Source: DAITPV01 sp050692555 (GTDB lineage: Bacteria; Actinomycetota; UBA4738; CALAEC01). Taken from it: a stretch of DNA of 53,538 nucleotides. Made by a program: the position numbers and the translations under genes. The notes below the pieces were generated by a model that saw only the letters and a list, made by a program, of their open reading frames with translations, was not told the origin of the DNA and ran no database searches. The DNA is taken from NCBI GenBank assembly GCA_050692555.1, contig JBOGVS010000023.1, positions 1-53,538 of the forward strand, given 5' to 3'. Every line of letters starts with the position of its first letter. Within the stretch, counting starts at the first letter, position 1. This document shows positions 16,528-25,478 of this stretch, one piece after another.

Positions 16528-17319
16528 TCACAATCGCATCGCCAGCATGGCCTGCCGCCCGGTGCGGCCGTCCCGCCGGTAGGAGAAGAACCGGTCCTCG
16601 GCGCAGTGGGTACAGATCCCCGCGGATGCCACCTCTCCGATCCCCTCCCGCCTGAGGACCCCTTCAGCGGTGGCCCCGAGGTCCAGGAAGGTCCGCCCTC
16701 CCCGCCACTCGGTGACCGGGGCAGCCGCGCCCAGCTCCGCGATCACCTCCTCCCCCACCTCGTAGTGACAGGGTCCGATGGCCGGTCCGATGAATGCCCG
16801 AACCCCTCCCCGGTCCTCGAACTCCGACGCCGCGCGGGCCAATGCCCCCGCGGCCAGGCCTCGCCATCCGGCGTGAACGGCGGCCAGCCTCTGTTCGGAC
16901 CGGGAGGCCAGGGCCACCGGCAGACAGTCGGCCACCAGCACCGCGACCGGCACCCGCGGCTCGGACACCGACAGGATGTCGGCTTCGGGAAGTGCTGCGG
17001 ACGGCTCCGCAAAGCCCGCGGGCGCCCGGGACCGGCCCACCCGGTGGAGCGTGGCTCCGTGGACCTGCCGGGCCGTGGCGAACGGAGGGATGCCGAGCGC
17101 ATCGATCACCCGGCGGCGGTTCTTCCCGACCCGTTCCGCATCGTCTTGGGTGCGGTAGCCGAGGTTCAGGCTGCGGAAGGGCTGTTCACTGACCCCGCCC
17201 CCGCGTTCGGTGAAGGCCACCAGGAATCCCGGGTCCTCGGCGACCAGGACGTGGAGATCGGATCCCAGGTGTCGTCGTTCCACGGTGTGCGTGGGGGACG
17301 GGGAGAACCCTTCCGTCAA
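16528..17319 (-). CDS. pgeF: Peptidoglycan editing factor PgeF (YfiH / laccase-domain family)
   Basis: This 263-aa protein has family motifs FTERGGGVS, TARQVHGA, VADCLPVAL, AVHAGWRGLAAG and IGPAIGPCHYEV, which provide the His/Cys metal-binding catalytic site. The family removes mis-incorporated residues from cell-wall precursors. The annotated start is a TTG at 17319 that gives MTEGFSPSP; a later in-frame GTG (about 12 codons on, VERRHLG) is also possible. It lies between ftsZ and yggS, its usual actinobacterial location. Confidence 0.93.
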   Translation of the reverse strand: MTEGFSPSPTHTVERRHLGSDLHVLVAEDPGFLVAFTERGGGVSEQPFRSLNLGYRTQDDAERVGKNRRRVIDALGIPPFATARQVHGATLHRVGRSRAPAGFAEPSAALPEADILSVSEPRVPVAVLVADCLPVALASRSEQRLAAVHAGWRGLAAGALARAASEFEDRGGVRAFIGPAIGPCHYEVGEEVIAELGAAAPVTEWRGGRTFLDLGATAEGVLRREGIGEVASAGICTHCAEDRFFSYRRDGRTGRQAMLAMRL

Positions 17320-17386
17320 GGCGGGGGAAGGGCGCCTCGTGTGGCCCTCCCCGCCCCCACGTTCAATGGGAGCCGAGCTCGCTCCC

Positions 17387-18541
17387 TCAGCTCTTCAGGA
17401 AGTCGGGGATGTCCAGGTCGTCTTCGCCGTCGCCGGCCGAGCCCACCGGGGCCGGCGCCGGATGGAACAGCTCGTCCTCCTCGTCGGAGTCGCGGAGCAA
17501 CGACGGCACCGGGATCTCCTCCTCTTCCTCCTGCTGCCTCCGTGTGGGCGCGGCGGTCACCCCAGACAGCTCGGGGAACCGCGGGCCGCGGAACTCCGAA
17601 CGCTCGAAGCCCGCAGCGATCACCGTCACCCTCACTTCGTCCGCCAGGGCGTCGTCGATCACCGCACCGAAGATGATGTTCGCCTCCGGGTGAGCCGCCT
17701 GGGTAATGGCCTCGGCGGCGGCGTGGACCTCCCGCAACCCCAGGTCCGACCCTCCGGCGATCGACAGGAGGAGCCCGCGGGCTCCCTCGATCGACGCCTC
17801 GAGCAGCGGCGAGGAGATGGCGGAGCGAGCGGCCTCTTCTGCGCGGTGGTCGCCGCTGGCGTGGCCGATTCCCATCAACGCGGAGCCGGCGCTCGACAGC
17901 ACGGTGCGAACGTCGGCGAAGTCCAGGTTGATGAGCCCCGGGGTCATGATCAGGCTGGTGATCCCCTCGACTCCCTGATACAGGACCTGATCGGCCATCC
18001 GGAATGCGTCCAGCATCGAGGTGCTCTCGTCGGAGATCTGCAGGAGCCGGTCGTTGGGCACGATGATCAGCGTGTCCACGGCCTCCTTGAGCTCCTGGAT
18101 ACCTTCCTCCGCCTGGGTGGCCCGGTGGCGGCCCTCGAAGGCGAACGGCCGGGTGACCACGCCGATGGTCAGCGCTCCCAGCTCACGAGCCACCTGAGCG
18201 ATGACCGGTGCCCCTCCGGTCCCGGTGCCCCCGCCCTCACCGGCGGTGACGAACACCATGTCGGCGCCCTTCAGGACCTCCTCGATCTCGGAGCGGTGCT
18301 CCTCCGAGGCCCGCTTGCCGATCTCGGGGTCGGACCCGGATCCCAGACCTCGAGTGGTCTCCCGGCCGATGTCCAGCTTCACGTCCGCTTCGGACATCAG
18401 GAGCGCCTGGGCGTCCGTGTTCACCGCGATGAACTCCACACCCTTGAGGCCGGCCTCGATCATCCGGTTGACGGCGTTCACACCGCCACCACCGATGCCG
18501 ATGACCTTGATCACCGCCAGGTAGTTTTGGGGAGCCTGCAT
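17387..18541 (-). CDS. ftsZ: Cell division GTPase FtsZ
   Basis: This 384-aa tubulin homologue polymerises at midcell. It shows the GTP-binding N-terminus (VIGIGGGGVNAVNRMI), the signature loop GEGGGTGTGGAPV (about 101-113) and the T7 loop region DFADVRTVL. A disordered acidic linker contains an EEEEE run, and the C-terminal peptide (DDLDIPDFLKS) is the docking site for SepF/FtsW-type partners. A 166-bp gap separates it from ftsQ, so it may have its own promoter in addition to readthrough. Confidence 0.98.
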   Translation of the reverse strand: MQAPQNYLAVIKVIGIGGGGVNAVNRMIEAGLKGVEFIAVNTDAQALLMSEADVKLDIGRETTRGLGSGSDPEIGKRASEEHRSEIEEVLKGADMVFVTAGEGGGTGTGGAPVIAQVARELGALTIGVVTRPFAFEGRHRATQAEEGIQELKEAVDTLIIVPNDRLLQISDESTSMLDAFRMADQVLYQGVEGITSLIMTPGLINLDFADVRTVLSSAGSALMGIGHASGDHRAEEAARSAISSPLLEASIEGARGLLLSIAGGSDLGLREVHAAAEAITQAAHPEANIIFGAVIDDALADEVRVTVIAAGFERSEFRGPRFPELSGVTAAPTRRQQEEEEEIPVPSLLRDSDEEDELFHPAPAPVGSAGDGEDDLDIPDFLKS

Positions 18542-18707
18542 CTCAATCGCCTCCGTGTCCGCCGGTCAGCGCCTGGGGGGCCCGCATTCCCGCGGAAAGG
18601 CCTCGCCTCAACCTCCACTTGATGTTGAGTGTTATGTAAACCTCACCTACAGCGCGAGAAGGTATCCGAATCACCGCTGGCTGTCAACCCCGCGGTAGCC
18701 GGACGTA
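18542..18707. promoter_or_regulatory. ftsQ-ftsZ intergenic region, probable ftsZ promoter region
   Basis: At 166 bp this is the largest gap in the dcw cluster, and it is locally AT-rich (about 18618-18650). An inverted repeat CTCAAC-N11-GTTGAG (about 18606-18628) could be a protein-binding site or an mRNA hairpin ahead of ftsZ. On the minus strand GGTTTACATAACAC resembles a -10 region without a clear -35. The region is likely to allow separate control of ftsZ. Confidence 0.4.
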
Positions 18708-19445
18708 CTAGCCGGCAGTGAGAGCGGCCTCTCGACTAAGGGTGGGCGCCTGAGGGATGCTGACGTCGATGGCCTGGATTCCGACCCCCCGCTCCTCCGC
18801 CCAGCTCAGCATGGCCACCACGGCGTGGTTCTTGGCCTCCAGGTCACCGAGAGCCCCGTAGCTCACCCGCTCACCGGTCCGCAGGTCCACGATCAGCTCG
18901 CCGAGGACCTCTCGGACGGCCTCGGTTCGATCGAGGAGGGAGGCAGGCATCGAGGCGGCCAGGCTGAGGGCCGGACTGCCGGGGACCCCGGCTCCGGGGG
19001 CCAACGATCCGTCGGCGTCTCCGAGCGACGGGAGATCGGGAGGAGGCGAGCCCTGTACATCCAGGACCGTGGCATCCGCCGACAGCAACGCGGCCCCTCC
19101 GGTATCGGTGACCCAGCCCACCGGCCGGCGCTCCCGGACCGAGATGGTGATCCCCGCGGGCAGGTTCCGCGAGACCTCGGCCCACGCGATCCAGGGGTGC
19201 TTCACCAGCGACCGGGTGGCTTCCTCCACCGGCACCCGGAGCACGTTCGTACCGAGGGGGACCCCGGCCAGCTGCCGGACGGCTTCCTGCTGGAGGTACC
19301 GAGCACCGGTGACGTCGATCCGCTTCACCGCGAACAATGGTGAGGCCACCACGGTCCACACCCCCAGGGCCAGGACAACGACCGTGAGCGCCACGGCCGC
19401 CCCGGGAGACCGATGGTATCGGGCGCCCTCGATCCGGGGCTTCAT
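18708..19445 (-). CDS. ftsQ: Cell division protein FtsQ (POTRA domain)
   Basis: This 245-aa protein has a short cytoplasmic tail, one membrane helix (VALTVVVLALGVWTVVASPLFA), the POTRA domain (VKRIDVTGARYLQQEAV, LGTNVLRVPVEEATRSL, WIAWAEVSRNLPAGITISVRERRPVGW) and a beta-rich C-terminal domain. It scaffolds FtsL/FtsB-type partners in the divisome. Its start overlaps the murB stop by 4 bp. Confidence 0.94.
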   Translation of the reverse strand: MKPRIEGARYHRSPGAAVALTVVVLALGVWTVVASPLFAVKRIDVTGARYLQQEAVRQLAGVPLGTNVLRVPVEEATRSLVKHPWIAWAEVSRNLPAGITISVRERRPVGWVTDTGGAALLSADATVLDVQGSPPPDLPSLGDADGSLAPGAGVPGSPALSLAASMPASLLDRTEAVREVLGELIVDLRTGERVSYGALGDLEAKNHAVVAMLSWAEERGVGIQAIDVSIPQAPTLSREAALTAG

Positions 19446-20371
19446 CGGTCCGCTCCCACCACGTGGACCTCGGGCTCGAGGGTCACCCCGAACCGCTCGT
19501 GGACGCGATCACGGAGCAGCGTGACCAGGGCCATCACGTCACGGGCCGAAGCTCCCGGGCCCGCCATGATGAAGTTCGCGTGCTTCTCCGAGACTCGAGC
19601 CGCACCGACCGACAGGCTCTTGCCGCCCGCCGCGTCGATCAGCCGGGCGGCGTGATCGCCGGGGGGATTCTTGAACACGCTGCCGCAGTTCGGCTCGGCC
19701 AGCGGCTGGGTGGCCCGTCGCCACTCCCGGGCCTCGTCCATCTTCCGGCGGATCTCTTCCGGGCTGCCCCCGGCCAGTTGCACCGTGGCTCCCACCACCA
19801 CGCCCGGGTCCGGCAACGCCGACCCGCGATAGCTGAACCCCGCCTTCCCCGCGGGGACCACCTCGATCTGGTCGGTGTCCAGCCGGAACACCTCCACGGT
19901 CTCCAGCACCTCGTCCAGCGCGTGGCCGTGCGCGCCGGCGTTCATGCGCACGGATCCCCCCAGCGAAGCGGGAATGGCCACGCCGAACTCCAGGCCGGCC
20001 AGCTCGTGGGCCAGGGCTACCCCGGCCAGGGCCGGCAGCGGCATCGACCCTCCCGCCGTGATCCGCTCGCCGTCCCTGGCCGCCCATCGGAACGTTCGTC
20101 CCAGGCGCACCACGATCCCGTCGAACCCGTCGTCGGGCACCAGGAGATTCGATCCCTTCCCGATGATCAGGTGATCCAGTCCCGTTTCCCGGAGGGCCCG
20201 GCCCACGGCGGTCAGGTCTTCGTGCGACATCGCTTCCAGGTACAGGGCCGCCGGCCCTCCCAGACGGAACGACGTCAGCGGCCCCAGAGGAAAGGACCGC
20301 CGGACCCGGTCCCCGGCGGTCTCCCGGAGGATCCGTTCGGCCTCACCAAGCGGAACCCGGTCACCGCCCAC
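19442..20371 (-). CDS. murB: UDP-N-acetylenolpyruvoylglucosamine reductase
   Basis: This 309-aa FAD enzyme reduces UDP-GlcNAc-enolpyruvate to UDP-MurNAc with NADPH. The FAD-binding region (TSFRLGGPAALYLEA, IIGKGSNLLVPDDGFDGIV) is followed by GLEFGVAIPASLGGSVRMNAGAHG. NCGSVFKNPPGD carries the catalytic serine, and SVGAARVSEKHANFI with PEVHVVG closes the C-terminus. It overlaps murC by 11 bp and ftsQ by 4 bp. MurB in this place, between murC and ftsQ, is typical of many Gram-positive dcw clusters. Confidence 0.96.
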   Translation of the reverse strand: MGGDRVPLGEAERILRETAGDRVRRSFPLGPLTSFRLGGPAALYLEAMSHEDLTAVGRALRETGLDHLIIGKGSNLLVPDDGFDGIVVRLGRTFRWAARDGERITAGGSMPLPALAGVALAHELAGLEFGVAIPASLGGSVRMNAGAHGHALDEVLETVEVFRLDTDQIEVVPAGKAGFSYRGSALPDPGVVVGATVQLAGGSPEEIRRKMDEAREWRRATQPLAEPNCGSVFKNPPGDHAARLIDAAGGKSLSVGAARVSEKHANFIMAGPGASARDVMALVTLLRDRVHERFGVTLEPEVHVVGADR

Positions 20372-21809
20372 CGGCGGCTCCCTCCTCCAGCAGGGACAGG
20401 GTCTCGTCCCCCACCACGGTGATGTCCCCAGCGCCCAGGGTCAGGACCAGGTCCCCGGACCGGACCTCCCGGGCCAGGAATGCCGCCACCCCGGCCCGGT
20501 GTGGCAGGTAGATGATCCTCTTGCCCGGCGCGGCTTCCGCCAGCGCGTCCACCAGGAGCTTCCCGGTGATGCCGGGAACCGGCACCTCCCCGGCTCCGTA
20601 CACGTCGGTGATCAGCACGACGTCGGCGCCCACCAGGCTCTCCCCCAAAGCTCTCCACATCGCCGCGGTCCTCGAGTACCGATGCGGCTGGAACACCGCC
20701 ACCACACGATCCGCCCCGTTCCATCCGGCCGCGGCCAGAGTGGCTTCGATCTCCGTGGGGTGATGGGCATAGTCGTCGACGAACTCCGCGCCGCCGGCGG
20801 CGCCGCGATGGTCCCACCGCCGCCGGACGCCCCGGTACCCGCGAAGGGCGGCCGCGGAGGACTCCGGGTGGATCCCCACCAGCGCCGCCGCAGCCACCGC
20901 CCCTGCGGCGTTCACCAGGTACTGGCGTCCGGGGACCGAGAGCTCCAGCGACCCCTCCCAGGCCGGCATGTCGTGGCCCGCACGGACGTGGAGACGGCAC
21001 CGGCTCCCGGCGCGGGACACCTCGACCGCTTCCAGGCGGACCTGGGCCCGCTCCGCCTCTCCGTACCACACCGCCGGCGTGCTGGCCTCCTGGACGACGC
21101 GCACCGCGCCCGGGTCGTCGGCACAGGACACCACCAGAGCGGCGCGCCGACAGAACGTCGCGAAGGCCGCGGCAACATCCTCGGCGTCCCCATAGAAATC
21201 CAGGTGGTCGGCCTCGATGTTGGTCACCAGCGCCAGCTCCGGCGACAGGAGCAGGAACGAGCCATCCGACTCGTCGGCCTCCGCCACGAACAGCGGTCCT
21301 TGCCCGGCACGGGCGTTGCTCCCACTCTCGTTCAGGTCACCGCCGACAACGTACGTGGGATCCGCGCCCGATCGCTCCAGGGCCACGGCCAGCATCGAGG
21401 TGGTGGTGGTCTTGCCGTGGGTTCCGGAGACGGCGATCCCTCGACGCTTCGCCATCAGGGCTGCCAGGACCTGGGCCCTGGCCAGCACCGGGATGCCCCG
21501 CCTGGCCGCTTCCCGGACCTCGGGGTTGCCCGGTGAGATCGCGGTGGAGACCACCACGGCATCAACGTCACCGACATGCTCGGCGCGATGACCGACATGG
21601 ACGTCCGCCCCCAACGCTCGAAGCTGCACTACGCCCACCGACTCCTTGAGGTCCGAACCGGAGATCCGCACCCTCTCGGTCAGGAGGATCCTGGCGATGC
21701 CGCTCATACCGGCTCCTCCGATCCCCACCAGGTGAGCCGCCCGGACCCCGGACAGATCGGGAACCTCCAGGGTGGGGATGCTCCCTTCGGGAGGGACGTA
21801 CTCCTTCAC
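20361..21809 (-). CDS. murC: UDP-N-acetylmuramate--L-alanine ligase
   Basis: This 482-aa Mur ligase adds L-Ala to UDP-MurNAc. The N-terminal Rossmann motif GIGGAGMSGIARIL (about 32-45), ATP P-loop GTHGKTTTTSM (about 129-139), ADESDGSFL, and the C-terminal DDYAHHPTEIEATL and FQPHRYSRT motifs are all canonical. Its start overlaps the murG stop by 4 bp (ATGA). Confidence 0.97.
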   Translation of the reverse strand: MKEYVPPEGSIPTLEVPDLSGVRAAHLVGIGGAGMSGIARILLTERVRISGSDLKESVGVVQLRALGADVHVGHRAEHVGDVDAVVVSTAISPGNPEVREAARRGIPVLARAQVLAALMAKRRGIAVSGTHGKTTTTSMLAVALERSGADPTYVVGGDLNESGSNARAGQGPLFVAEADESDGSFLLLSPELALVTNIEADHLDFYGDAEDVAAAFATFCRRAALVVSCADDPGAVRVVQEASTPAVWYGEAERAQVRLEAVEVSRAGSRCRLHVRAGHDMPAWEGSLELSVPGRQYLVNAAGAVAAAALVGIHPESSAAALRGYRGVRRRWDHRGAAGGAEFVDDYAHHPTEIEATLAAAGWNGADRVVAVFQPHRYSRTAAMWRALGESLVGADVVLITDVYGAGEVPVPGITGKLLVDALAEAAPGKRIIYLPHRAGVAAFLAREVRSGDLVLTLGAGDITVVGDETLSLLEEGAAGGR

Positions 21810-22921
21810 CGACGCCCCTCCTTGGCCACGGAGACGGTGAGCTCGGCCAGCGCGTCGGCGGCGTCGGGCCGGCCGAATGCTCGAGCGGCTGCGGCCATGT
21901 CCTCGAGGGACCGGGGATCCTCGAGCAGCTCACCCAGGACCTCGGCCAGCCGGTCACCGGTGGCCTCGTCGTCGGGGATCATCCGGGCTCCGCCCAGCCG
22001 CTGGAGGGCCCGGGCATTGGCCTCCTGGTGTCGGCCCGTGGCGTAGGGATACGGGACCAGTATCGAGGGCACCCCACACACCGAGAGCTCGGCGATGGTT
22101 CCCGCGCCGGCCCGAGCCACGGCCACGTCGGCCACCGCGTGGACCAGCTCCATCCGGTCCACGAACGCGGCGGTTCGCACCACCAGCCGTCCCACGGCGG
22201 GAAGGTGATCCCTGACGGCCTGGTGATGGGCCAGGCCGGTGATCACCAGGACCTGCAGATCGGAGCGATCACGCAAGATGGTGCTCAGTCGTACCGCGGC
22301 CTGATCGAGGCGAAGCGCTCCCTGGCTTCCGCCGTACACCGCGATGGTCCGTCTCCCTTCCTCAAGCTCCAGCACTCGGAGCCCCTCTTCCGCCAGCGCG
22401 GCACGGTCTTCCCGCGCCCGAACCACCGCCTCCCGGACCGGGTTGCCGGTCACCTCGGTTCGGCAGCGGCGGGGAAACCGGCGAGCGGCTTCGGCGAAGG
22501 ACAGGGCCACGGCGCGGGCCCACCTGGCCGCCACCCGGTTCGCCAGTCCGGGAGCGGCGTTCTGCTCGTGAACGACCAGGGGGACCCTCTCCCGGCGGGC
22601 GGCCAGCGACACCGGAACGCTCACGTAACCACCCATCCCCAGCACCGCATCGGCGCCCCGGACCACCCGGCGGCTGGCCCGGGCGGCCCGAAGCGCGGCC
22701 ACGGGAGCGCGCACCGTATCGACCGAGAGCCTGCGGCGGAACGGAAGAGCGGCCACGGGCTCGAGCGGGAACCCCGCCTGGGGTACCAGACGGGCCTCCT
22801 GCCCCTCGGCACGGCCGACAAACAGCACGTCGGCCTGCAGTCGGTCGCGAAGGACGCGGGCCACGGAGAGCGCCGGGTAGATGTGCCCGGCGGTCCCGCC
22901 GGTGCCGATCACCACGCGCAC
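21806..22921 (-). CDS. murG: UDP-GlcNAc:lipid I GlcNAc transferase
   Basis: This 371-aa GT28 glycosyltransferase makes lipid II from lipid I at the inner membrane face. The first glycine-rich loop is GTGGTAGHIYPALSVA (about 6-21). HEQNAAPGLANRVAAR and the UDP-GlcNAc site in the C-terminal domain (GGSQGALRLDQ, AGAGTIAELSVCGVPSILVPYPYA) are present. It sits between ftsW and murC. Confidence 0.97.
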   Translation of the reverse strand: MRVVIGTGGTAGHIYPALSVARVLRDRLQADVLFVGRAEGQEARLVPQAGFPLEPVAALPFRRRLSVDTVRAPVAALRAARASRRVVRGADAVLGMGGYVSVPVSLAARRERVPLVVHEQNAAPGLANRVAARWARAVALSFAEAARRFPRRCRTEVTGNPVREAVVRAREDRAALAEEGLRVLELEEGRRTIAVYGGSQGALRLDQAAVRLSTILRDRSDLQVLVITGLAHHQAVRDHLPAVGRLVVRTAAFVDRMELVHAVADVAVARAGAGTIAELSVCGVPSILVPYPYATGRHQEANARALQRLGGARMIPDDEATGDRLAEVLGELLEDPRSLEDMAAAARAFGRPDAADALAELTVSVAKEGRR

Positions 22922-22924
22922 CTG

Positions 22925-24127
22925 CTACCTCGCCGACCGCGAGCCGGACCGGCCCACCGACACCAGGATGCCCACGGCCGCCAGGCAGACCACCAGCGAG
23001 GAGCCCCCGAACGAGACCAGGGGGAGCGGCACGCCGGTGATCGGCAGCAGTCCGCTGACCGCGCCGAGGTTCAACAGGGCCTGCACGCCGAACCACCCCA
23101 CGATGCCCGCGGCCAGGAGGCGGCCGAAGGCGTCGGGGGCCCGGAGGGCGATCCGGATCCCCGCGTACACCAGCATGCCGAACAGGAGCACCACGGTCAG
23201 GCTGCCCAGCAGCCCCAGCTCCTCTCCGATGATCGAGAAGATGAAGTCCGTGTGCGCGTTGGGGACGTAGGACCACTTCTGCCGGCTGGCCCCCAGTCCC
23301 ACCCCCAACGTCCCGCCCGAAGCCAGGGCGATCAACGACTGGATCGTCTGGTACCCGCTTCCCTGCGGATCGGACCATGGGTCCATGAACGAGACGAACC
23401 GCGTCCACCGGTAGCCCTCCACGTAGACCAGGCCGAACCCCAGCACGGTGATCCCCGCGGTCCCCGCGAACAGGTGGCGAAGCCGGGCCCCGGCCGCGAA
23501 CGCCAGGCACAGCACCGAGCCCACCAGGATCATCGCCGTGCCCATGTCGGGCTGGAGCAGGATCAGGCCGGATACCACCACCATCACCGGAGCCAGGGGG
23601 ACCACGAGCTGACGGAGATCTCCTACCCTCGCCCACCGCTTCGACAGGAGCGTCGCGGTGAACAGGATCACCGCCAGCTTGGCCGGTTCGGATGGCTGGA
23701 TGGTCACCGGCCCCAGCTGGATCCACCGGGCCGAGCCTCCGGCCACGGTCCCCACTCCGGGAATCAGGACCAGGACCAGCAGCGAGACGCTGACGATCAG
23801 GAGGGGGAGGCACAGCCGCTGCCAGGCCGCGTGTCGCATGCGGGAGGTGAGCCACAGTGCCCCCCCACCGATCGCCGCATACGCCAGCTGCCGGAGGAAG
23901 AAGGGAAAGCTCGAGCCGTACCGAGCGAACGCCGACACCGACGAGGCGGACAGGACCATCACCAGCCCCAGGACCGTGAGCGCGGCGGTGGACATCAGGA
24001 CCAGGCTCACCGCGCGGTCGGTGCGTGCGGCGATCACGCGAGCCGAGGCTCGCTCGCCGGCTCGGACCAACCGGAGATGGGCTCGGCGTCGTTTCAGACC
24101 GGTCCGGGCGGCCGTGATGCTAGCCAC
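22925..24127 (-). CDS. ftsW: Peptidoglycan glycosyltransferase FtsW (SEDS family)
   Basis: This 400-aa polytopic protein starts at GTG 24127, overlapping the murD stop by 8 bp. An Arg-rich cytoplasmic N-terminus (residues 1-40) precedes about ten membrane helices. SEDS motifs include GPVTIQPSEPAKLA, LLQPDMGTAMILV and HTDFIFSIIGEELGLLG. The family polymerises septal glycan with its cognate PBP, here ftsI. The C-terminus is short and lacks an obvious extra domain. Confidence 0.95.
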   Translation of the reverse strand: MASITAARTGLKRRRAHLRLVRAGERASARVIAARTDRAVSLVLMSTAALTVLGLVMVLSASSVSAFARYGSSFPFFLRQLAYAAIGGGALWLTSRMRHAAWQRLCLPLLIVSVSLLVLVLIPGVGTVAGGSARWIQLGPVTIQPSEPAKLAVILFTATLLSKRWARVGDLRQLVVPLAPVMVVVSGLILLQPDMGTAMILVGSVLCLAFAAGARLRHLFAGTAGITVLGFGLVYVEGYRWTRFVSFMDPWSDPQGSGYQTIQSLIALASGGTLGVGLGASRQKWSYVPNAHTDFIFSIIGEELGLLGSLTVVLLFGMLVYAGIRIALRAPDAFGRLLAAGIVGWFGVQALLNLGAVSGLLPITGVPLPLVSFGGSSLVVCLAAVGILVSVGRSGSRSAR

Positions 24128-25478
24128 GGGTGGCTCCCGTCGCCCCGGTCGGTTCCAGCGCTCGGGCAGCGGCCGCGAATCGCTCTCCTCGGTCGCGGTA
24201 GTCGCGGAACATGTCCTGGCTGGCGCACGCGGGAGCCAGGAGCACCGTCCCGCCCGCCGTGGCCAGCCGGCGGGCTTCCGCCACGGCCTCCTCCATGCTC
24301 CCGGCCCGCCGTACCGGCACCCGGCCGGAGAACAGGGCCTCCAGCTCGTCGGCGGCCTCGCCGATCACCACCGCTCCCGCCAGGCCGGGGATCGCCGCGG
24401 CCAGCGGTGAAAGGTCGATGCCCTTGCTCCGGCCACCGGCGATCAGCACCACATCGTCCAGGCCCGCCAGCGCTCCCAGGGCGGCGTGAGGGTTCGTGGC
24501 CTTGGAGTCGTCCACGTAGCGCACCCCGTCGATCTCAGCGACCACCGTCCCCCGGTGCGGGAGCGGCGTGGACTCCACGAGGGCCTGCCGGACGGCGGCG
24601 GGGTCCAGCCCGAACGCCAGTCCCGCGGCGGCGGCCGCTGCCGCGTCGGCCACGTGCGACGCGGAGGTGGACGCGGGAATCCCCAGCGACGCCTGGTCTC
24701 CCACACGCGACACGACCTCGCCACCGACCATCCCCACCTCGCCCGGCCCCGGAACACCCAGCGAGAACCACGTCACCGTGCAAGGCGCGGTCCGCGACAC
24801 CTCCGCCGCGTGGGCGTCGCCGCGGTTCCCCACGTGGACGTCGTCGCCACGCTGGCGGGCGAAGATCTGTCGTTTCGCGTCGCGATATGCGTCGAAGGAT
24901 CCGTGCCAGTCGAGGTGGTCGGGCGCCAGGTTGAGCAGGACGGAGACCCGGGGATGGAACGACTCCTGGAACCGAAGCTGGAAGGAGGAAGCCTCCACGG
25001 CCAGCGCGTCATGGCCTTCCGTGGCCGCCAGGGAGAAGGGGTAGCCCACGTTGCCACAGGCGATGGCGTCCATGCCGCCGTCGCGCATGGCGGCGGCGAT
25101 CATCTCCGTCGTGGTGGTCTTGCCGTTGGTGCCGGTCACCCCGACGTACGGACACCCGGCCAGCCGGGCGCCGAGCTCCAGCTCGCTCCACAGCGGGATG
25201 TTCCGTTGCCGGGCCCACGTCAGCACGTTTGCGCGTTCCGGCACGCCCGGACTGGTGACCACCAGGTCGGCACCCTCGAGATGCTCGGGTTGATGGCCAC
25301 CGGCCAGGACCTCGGCACCGGCCGCCTCTGCCTGGTCGGCCCACGCCGCCACCTCCTCGCGCGGGCGGGTCTCGGTGATCCGGACCCGCGCCCCATTCGA
25401 CCTCAGCACCCGGGCGGCGGCCGCACCGCTGGCCGCCAGCCCCACCACCACCACTCGCCGCCCGGCCAGGTCGCTCAC
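24120..25478 (-). CDS. murD: UDP-N-acetylmuramoyl-L-alanine--D-glutamate ligase
   Basis: This 452-aa Mur ligase adds D-Glu. The GTG at 25478 overlaps the mraY stop (GTGA) and is followed by VVVVGLAASGAAAARVL. The P-loop is GVTGTNGKTTTTEMIA (about 117-132), NLAPDHLDWHGS and YVDDSKATNPHA are conserved, and the C-terminal domain has LIAGGRSKGIDLSPL and LLAPACASQDMF. The open extension upstream of 25478 lies inside mraY and is rejected. Confidence 0.97.
   Translation of the reverse strand: MSDLAGRRVVVVGLAASGAAAARVLRSNGARVRITETRPREEVAAWADQAEAAGAEVLAGGHQPEHLEGADLVVTSPGVPERANVLTWARQRNIPLWSELELGARLAGCPYVGVTGTNGKTTTTEMIAAAMRDGGMDAIACGNVGYPFSLAATEGHDALAVEASSFQLRFQESFHPRVSVLLNLAPDHLDWHGSFDAYRDAKRQIFARQRGDDVHVGNRGDAHAAEVSRTAPCTVTWFSLGVPGPGEVGMVGGEVVSRVGDQASLGIPASTSASHVADAAAAAAAGLAFGLDPAAVRQALVESTPLPHRGTVVAEIDGVRYVDDSKATNPHAALGALAGLDDVVLIAGGRSKGIDLSPLAAAIPGLAGAVVIGEAADELEALFSGRVPVRRAGSMEEAVAEARRLATAGGTVLLAPACASQDMFRDYRDRGERFAAAARALEPTGATGATRG

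Noticed and set aside
10488..17392. Identical GAGCTCGCTCCCTCAG in the ileS leader and just after ftsZ
   Set aside because: Each copy is part of a local GGGAGC/GCTCCC hairpin in a different context. A single 16-bp match in GC-rich DNA with self-complementary sequence is likely chance.
22028..24934. 968-codon open frame on the plus strand opposite murG, ftsW and murD
   Set aside because: It is antisense to three well-conserved genes, has a His/Arg/Gln-rich low-complexity composition, and shows no domain; it is a GC-driven shadow.
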